Source: an uncultured Muribaculaceae bacterium
Lineage (GTDB): Bacteria > Bacteroidota > Bacteroidia > Bacteroidales > Muribaculaceae
NCBI GenBank assembly: GCA_947177435.1
Contig: CAMWUM010000091.1
Location: forward strand, 1-7,411
DNA length: 7,411 bases
Reading direction: 5' to 3'
Shown here: piece by piece, positions 4,567-7,411 of the stretch
Numbering within the stretch: the first letter of the stretch is position 1
Layout: each line of letters starts with the position of its first letter
The notes under the pieces: model-generated
The model's input: the letters and a program-made list of their open reading frames with translations, nothing else
Databases searched by the model: none
Told to the model about the DNA's origin: nothing
Made by a program: the position numbers and the translations under genes

Positions 4567-6312
4567 ATGAAAAAACTGCTGACTATTGCTATGGCGCTCT
4601 GCGCCGTCATGGCCCATGCGGCCACATATTCCGGCACTCTGCCCGTGATGCACATCAATACCGCAGGCGGCGCGCCGATTGACTCAAAGGAGGCCTACGT
4701 CGATGCCACCTATTACCTCGACCCTATGGGGGTGGGTGATTTCAAGGCCGTGGGCTCGGCCGAGGCTCCGCTGCCGCTGCAGATACGAGGCCGCGGCAAC
4801 TACACGTGGGTCGGGTTTGACAAAAAGCCTTACCGCCTGAAACTTGGCGAGAAGGCCGACCTGCTGGGCCTGGGCAGCAACAAGCACTGGGCGCTCCTGG
4901 CCCACGCCGACGACTCTTACGGATTCCTGCGCAACACGATGGGCTTCTGGCTCAGCCGCGAGCTGGGCATGCCCTGGACGCCCGGCCAGCAGCCTGTGGA
5001 GGTGGTGCTCAACGGCGACTACATCGGCCTGTACTTCCTCACCGAGACCATACGCGTGGGCAAGAACCGCGTCAACATCGTCGAGCAGCCCGACCTGGCA
5101 ACCGACCCTGAGGTAATCACCGGCGGCTGGCTCGTCGAGCTTGACAATTACCCTGACGACCCGCACGTCACCATCCGCGAGGGCGACGGCACGGAACTGT
5201 GGTTCACGTACAAGACTCCCGAGGAACTGTCTGAGCAGCAGGAGAATTACCTCACTCGGCAGATGCAGGCGATAAACGATGCCGTGTACTCGGCTGACCG
5301 TCAGACGTGCGCGTGGGCCGACATGGTCGACCTGGAGACGCTCGCCAAGTTCTACATCGTGCAGGAGGTGATGGACAATTACGAATCGTTCCACGGCAGC
5401 TGCTACCTCAACCGCCAGCAGGGCGCCGAGCAGAAGTGGATGTTCGGCCCCGTGTGGGATTTCGGCTCGTCGCTCAACGTAGACAAGAGCCAGTTCATCA
5501 CTTCGGGCCGGCAGTGGCACAATGCCTGGATAGGCCAGATGTGCGAGTTCCCGGCGTTTATGGATGTGGTCAAGGGCTTGTGGGTCAACTTCTACGAAAA
5601 CAAGTACAACGCGATGATGGATTATGCCCAGGCCTTTGCCGATTACATTGAGGCCGGCGCCCGCGCCGACGCCGAGCGTTGGCCGCAGTACGGCAACGCC
5701 AACGAGCAGGAGCGCTGCGCTGTCGTCAAGCGCAGACTGCGCAAGTCGTGCGAGTGGCTGGCCAAGCAGTGGGGCGGACAGCAGCAGGGCGGCGACGACG
5801 CCATCACCGTCTATTATCTGCAAGACTCTGAGAATCCGTGGGATGAGGCCTATGCGTATAGTTGGGATAATACTCCCAGCGGCGAGTTTTACTTGATGTT
5901 TGGCGACTGGCCAGGCGAGAAAATGACTCCCGTAACCATTGCCGGCCAGCAGGGGTGGATGATAACCAAGACGCCTGAAATGGCGCTCAGCGACCGACCG
6001 GGCCTCATCTTCGACAATGGCCACAGCGGCCAGGGCAACCAGACTAAGGATCTCACTCTCCACAACGGCCACGTTTACCGCCAGGATGGCAGCCATGAGC
6101 CGCTGACGGATGCCTTGGCGGCAGTCTTGGCTCCGCTGTCGGTAAAGGCCGTGCGCGGCGGCATCGAGGTCGTGGCCTCAGCTCCACTCGCCATCTCAGT
6201 CGCGCGATCGGACGGCACGGTTCGCACCGTATCCATCCACGCCGGCGTTACCACAGTCCCCCTCTCTCCCGGCCTCTATATCGTGGCCGGTCAAAAGTTA
6301 TCCGTCCGCTAA
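4567..6312 (+). CDS. Secreted CotH-family protein with C-terminal starch-binding-like module
   Basis: CotH proteins are atypical kinases named after a Bacillus spore-coat kinase; in non-sporulating Bacteroidota their substrates are unknown. The 581-residue product begins with a signal peptide (MKKLLTIAM..., likely cleaved at AHA-A, 18/19). The CotH domain covers about 22-400: RGRGN (74-78), KKPYRLK (86-92, candidate nucleotide-contact Lys), LRNTMGFWL (121-129), GLYFLTE (154-160), EVMDNYESF (267-275) and GPVWDFG (294-300, candidate metal ligand Asp298). The second Asp often seen as WDxD in this family is Gly300 here. Residues 413-505 resemble the family-26 starch-binding module: ITVYYL, YAYSWD, DWPGEKM, LIFDNG and a TKDLTL strand. 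The tail (about 525-581, ending PLSPGLYIVAGQKLSVR) looks like a type-A C-terminal sorting domain, though it may be degenerate. The predicted location is periplasm or cell surface; catalytic activity is uncertain. Confidence 0.92.
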   Translation: MKKLLTIAMALCAVMAHAATYSGTLPVMHINTAGGAPIDSKEAYVDATYYLDPMGVGDFKAVGSAEAPLPLQIRGRGNYTWVGFDKKPYRLKLGEKADLLGLGSNKHWALLAHADDSYGFLRNTMGFWLSRELGMPWTPGQQPVEVVLNGDYIGLYFLTETIRVGKNRVNIVEQPDLATDPEVITGGWLVELDNYPDDPHVTIREGDGTELWFTYKTPEELSEQQENYLTRQMQAINDAVYSADRQTCAWADMVDLETLAKFYIVQEVMDNYESFHGSCYLNRQQGAEQKWMFGPVWDFGSSLNVDKSQFITSGRQWHNAWIGQMCEFPAFMDVVKGLWVNFYENKYNAMMDYAQAFADYIEAGARADAERWPQYGNANEQERCAVVKRRLRKSCEWLAKQWGGQQQGGDDAITVYYLQDSENPWDEAYAYSWDNTPSGEFYLMFGDWPGEKMTPVTIAGQQGWMITKTPEMALSDRPGLIFDNGHSGQGNQTKDLTLHNGHVYRQDGSHEPLTDALAAVLAPLSVKAVRGGIEVVASAPLAISVARSDGTVRTVSIHAGVTTVPLSPGLYIVAGQKLSVR

Positions 6313-6314
6313 GA

Positions 6315-7100
6315 TTATTTTTTGGATTGGGAGAAGAGCCAGGGGAGGAAGTCGGGGTGGTTGAGGGCCTGATGCCAGGATTCGTGCTCGGTGCCTGAAA
6401 ATTCAATGTAGCGGGCGTCGGCGCCGGCCTTTTTAAGGGCGCGGTAATCGTCGCGGGCGATGAATGTGGGCACTACGGGGTCAATTTCGCCGTGGAATAT
6501 CATGAACGGCACCTCGGCTGCCGGGGCCAGCAGGTCGGGGTTGAATGCTCCGCAGATAGGCACGGCTGCCGCTATGCGCTCGGGATGGCGGGTGGCGAGG
6601 TCGTAGACGCCGACTCCGCCCATCGAGATGCCGATGAGGTAGATGCGGTTGGTGTCGACGGGGCACGATGCGATGGTCTCGTCGATTATGCCGATTACTT
6701 TTTCCATATTGGAGGCCAGTGGCTTGGCCGGCGCGCCGGGCATGAACGACAGGGGGTTGAGATCGCCGATCCATGTGTCATGCGAGCATTGGGGGAAAAC
6801 TACGTAGGCGGGGTATTGCTCCATAGTGGCGGGGTTGGAGAATACCGACGCGCCGAGTTTCAGTTGCTTTTTGTTGTCGTAGCCTTTCTCGCCGCTGCCG
6901 TGCAGGAATACCACCAGGGGATAGAGGGCTGTGTCGGCCACGTCCTCGGGCGCGAGGAGGCGGTAAGCCATGCTGTCGCCGTCGGCTGAGTAATATGTGC
7001 GAGGCTGGTATGCGTCGTTGATGCCGGGCTGGCCGGGGAGTTGGCCGCAGGCTGTGATGGCGATGGCAGCGGCCAGGATGATGAATGTGAATGCGCGCAT
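6315..7100 (-). CDS. Lipoprotein alpha/beta-hydrolase (esterase, prolyl-oligopeptidase/CE1-like fold)
   Basis: Envelope-anchored serine hydrolase of 261 residues, likely a carboxyl or feruloyl/acetyl-type esterase; the substrate is not determinable. It has a lipoprotein signal peptide with lipobox ITA-Cys18; the following GQLPG has no acidic surface-export motif. Catalytic features: oxyanion loop FLHGSGEKG (65-73), nucleophile Ser159 in GISMGG, acid Asp207 in HGEIDPVVP, and His239 in GTEHESW, all in the canonical order. Length fits a single-domain enzyme. The start ATG at 7100 lies 4 bases after the upstream mgtE stop, so the two form an operon read leftward. Its stop is 2 bases from the CotH gene stop, convergent. 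Alternatives in the same fold, such as phospholipase/carboxylesterase or dienelactone hydrolase-like enzymes, cannot be excluded. Confidence 0.91.
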   Translation of the reverse strand: MRAFTFIILAAAIAITACGQLPGQPGINDAYQPRTYYSADGDSMAYRLLAPEDVADTALYPLVVFLHGSGEKGYDNKKQLKLGASVFSNPATMEQYPAYVVFPQCSHDTWIGDLNPLSFMPGAPAKPLASNMEKVIGIIDETIASCPVDTNRIYLIGISMGGVGVYDLATRHPERIAAAVPICGAFNPDLLAPAAEVPFMIFHGEIDPVVPTFIARDDYRALKKAGADARYIEFSGTEHESWHQALNHPDFLPWLFSQSKK

Positions 7101-7104
7101 GGGG

Positions 7105-7411
7105 TCAGACTACTGGCAGGATTTTGAGGAACCAAGTGGATACGGCCACGTAGATGATCAGACCGACGATGTCGTTGGATATCTGTATGAACGGGCCGGT
7201 GGCTATGGCGGGGTTGATTTTGAGTTTTTCGAGTGTCAGGGGCACCACCGAGCCGAGGATGGTGGCGAACATGGCCACGATGAACAGCGACACGCTCACC
7301 GACACGCTTACGGCATAGTTGCCTGGGATGAAGAAAAGGTTGTATAGGAAGACCACGGCTGAGATGATGGTGGCGTTGAGCAGGCCGACGAGGAATTCCT
7401 TGCCGATCTGG
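7105..7411 (-). CDS. mgtE: Magnesium transporter MgtE, C-terminal part (N-terminus beyond window)
   Basis: Inner-membrane Mg2+ channel of the MgtE/SLC41 family. The 101 visible residues are the end of the transmembrane domain; the cytoplasmic N and CBS domains and the first membrane helices lie to the right of the window. Three hydrophobic segments are visible (about 6-27, 41-61 and 78-97 of the fragment). The family signature NPAIATGPF (66-74) is followed by ISND, whose Asp80 corresponds to the conserved pore aspartate that binds Mg2+ in Thermus MgtE. The frame is open through the right edge, so GTG codons inside it are not starts. It ends in TGA at 7105-7107 and leads directly into the lipoprotein hydrolase gene. 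In characterised relatives the cytoplasmic domains gate the pore by sensing Mg2+. Confidence 0.94.
   Translation of the reverse strand, partial: QIGKEFLVGLLNATIISAVVFLYNLFFIPGNYAVSVSVSVSLFIVAMFATILGSVVPLTLEKLKINPAIATGPFIQISNDIVGLIIYVAVSTWFLKILPVV

Noticed and set aside
4684..6096. A 470-codon minus-strand open frame across the CotH gene
   Set aside because: Antisense to a protein with signal peptide, CotH motifs and starch module; composition is Leu/Val/Ala/Arg-rich noise.
1..7411. CRISPR array, insertion sequence, phage cassette or defence system
   Set aside because: No regularly spaced repeats, transposase, phage structural genes or recognised defence proteins are present.

Overview
The window reads as chromosome from a GC-rich member of the Bacteroidota (Bacteroidales). 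Three things point there. Promoters match the Bacteroidota sigma factor consensus (TTTG, about 20 bases, TAnnTTTG) rather than the E. coli one. Start codons lack Shine-Dalgarno sequences. The proteins (TamL-type Omp85 lipoprotein, CotH kinase with a starch-binding-like module, YVARH-type tyrosine recombinase) are typical of gut Bacteroidales. A Muribaculaceae-like gut commensal is my best guess, but that is inference.

Layout, left to right. Bases 1-1178 (minus strand) encode almost all of a tyrosine recombinase whose last few codons lie outside the window. Bases 1179-1347 are a divergent intergenic region with direct and inverted repeats and a promoter motif for each direction. Bases 1348-4336 (plus) hold a likely two-gene operon: a TamL-type outer-membrane assembly lipoprotein, then, after a 13-base gap, a phosphoglycolate-phosphatase-like HAD hydrolase. 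Bases 4337-4566 hold a strong consensus promoter, a tRNA-Asn(GTT) gene and a textbook intrinsic terminator. Bases 4567-6312 (plus) encode a secreted CotH-family protein carrying a C-terminal starch-binding-like module and a sorting-domain-like tail. Bases 6315-7411 (minus) hold the C-terminal end of an MgtE magnesium channel followed, 4 bases downstream, by a lipoprotein serine hydrolase; this pair converges on the CotH gene with only 2 bases between stop codons.

Most of the window is cell-envelope and housekeeping content: outer-membrane assembly, a secreted or surface protein, a lipoprotein esterase, magnesium transport and metabolite repair. The recombinase is the only mobile-type gene. 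Its family in Bacteroidales includes invertases that switch surface genes on and off, but no invertible segment of normal size is visible here. I see no CRISPR array, insertion sequence, phage structural gene or defence cassette, and no clear case for a wholly new system. The points most worth following are the CotH/starch-module fusion with an altered metal motif, the terminator that may double as the next gene's promoter, and the repeats beside the recombinase.
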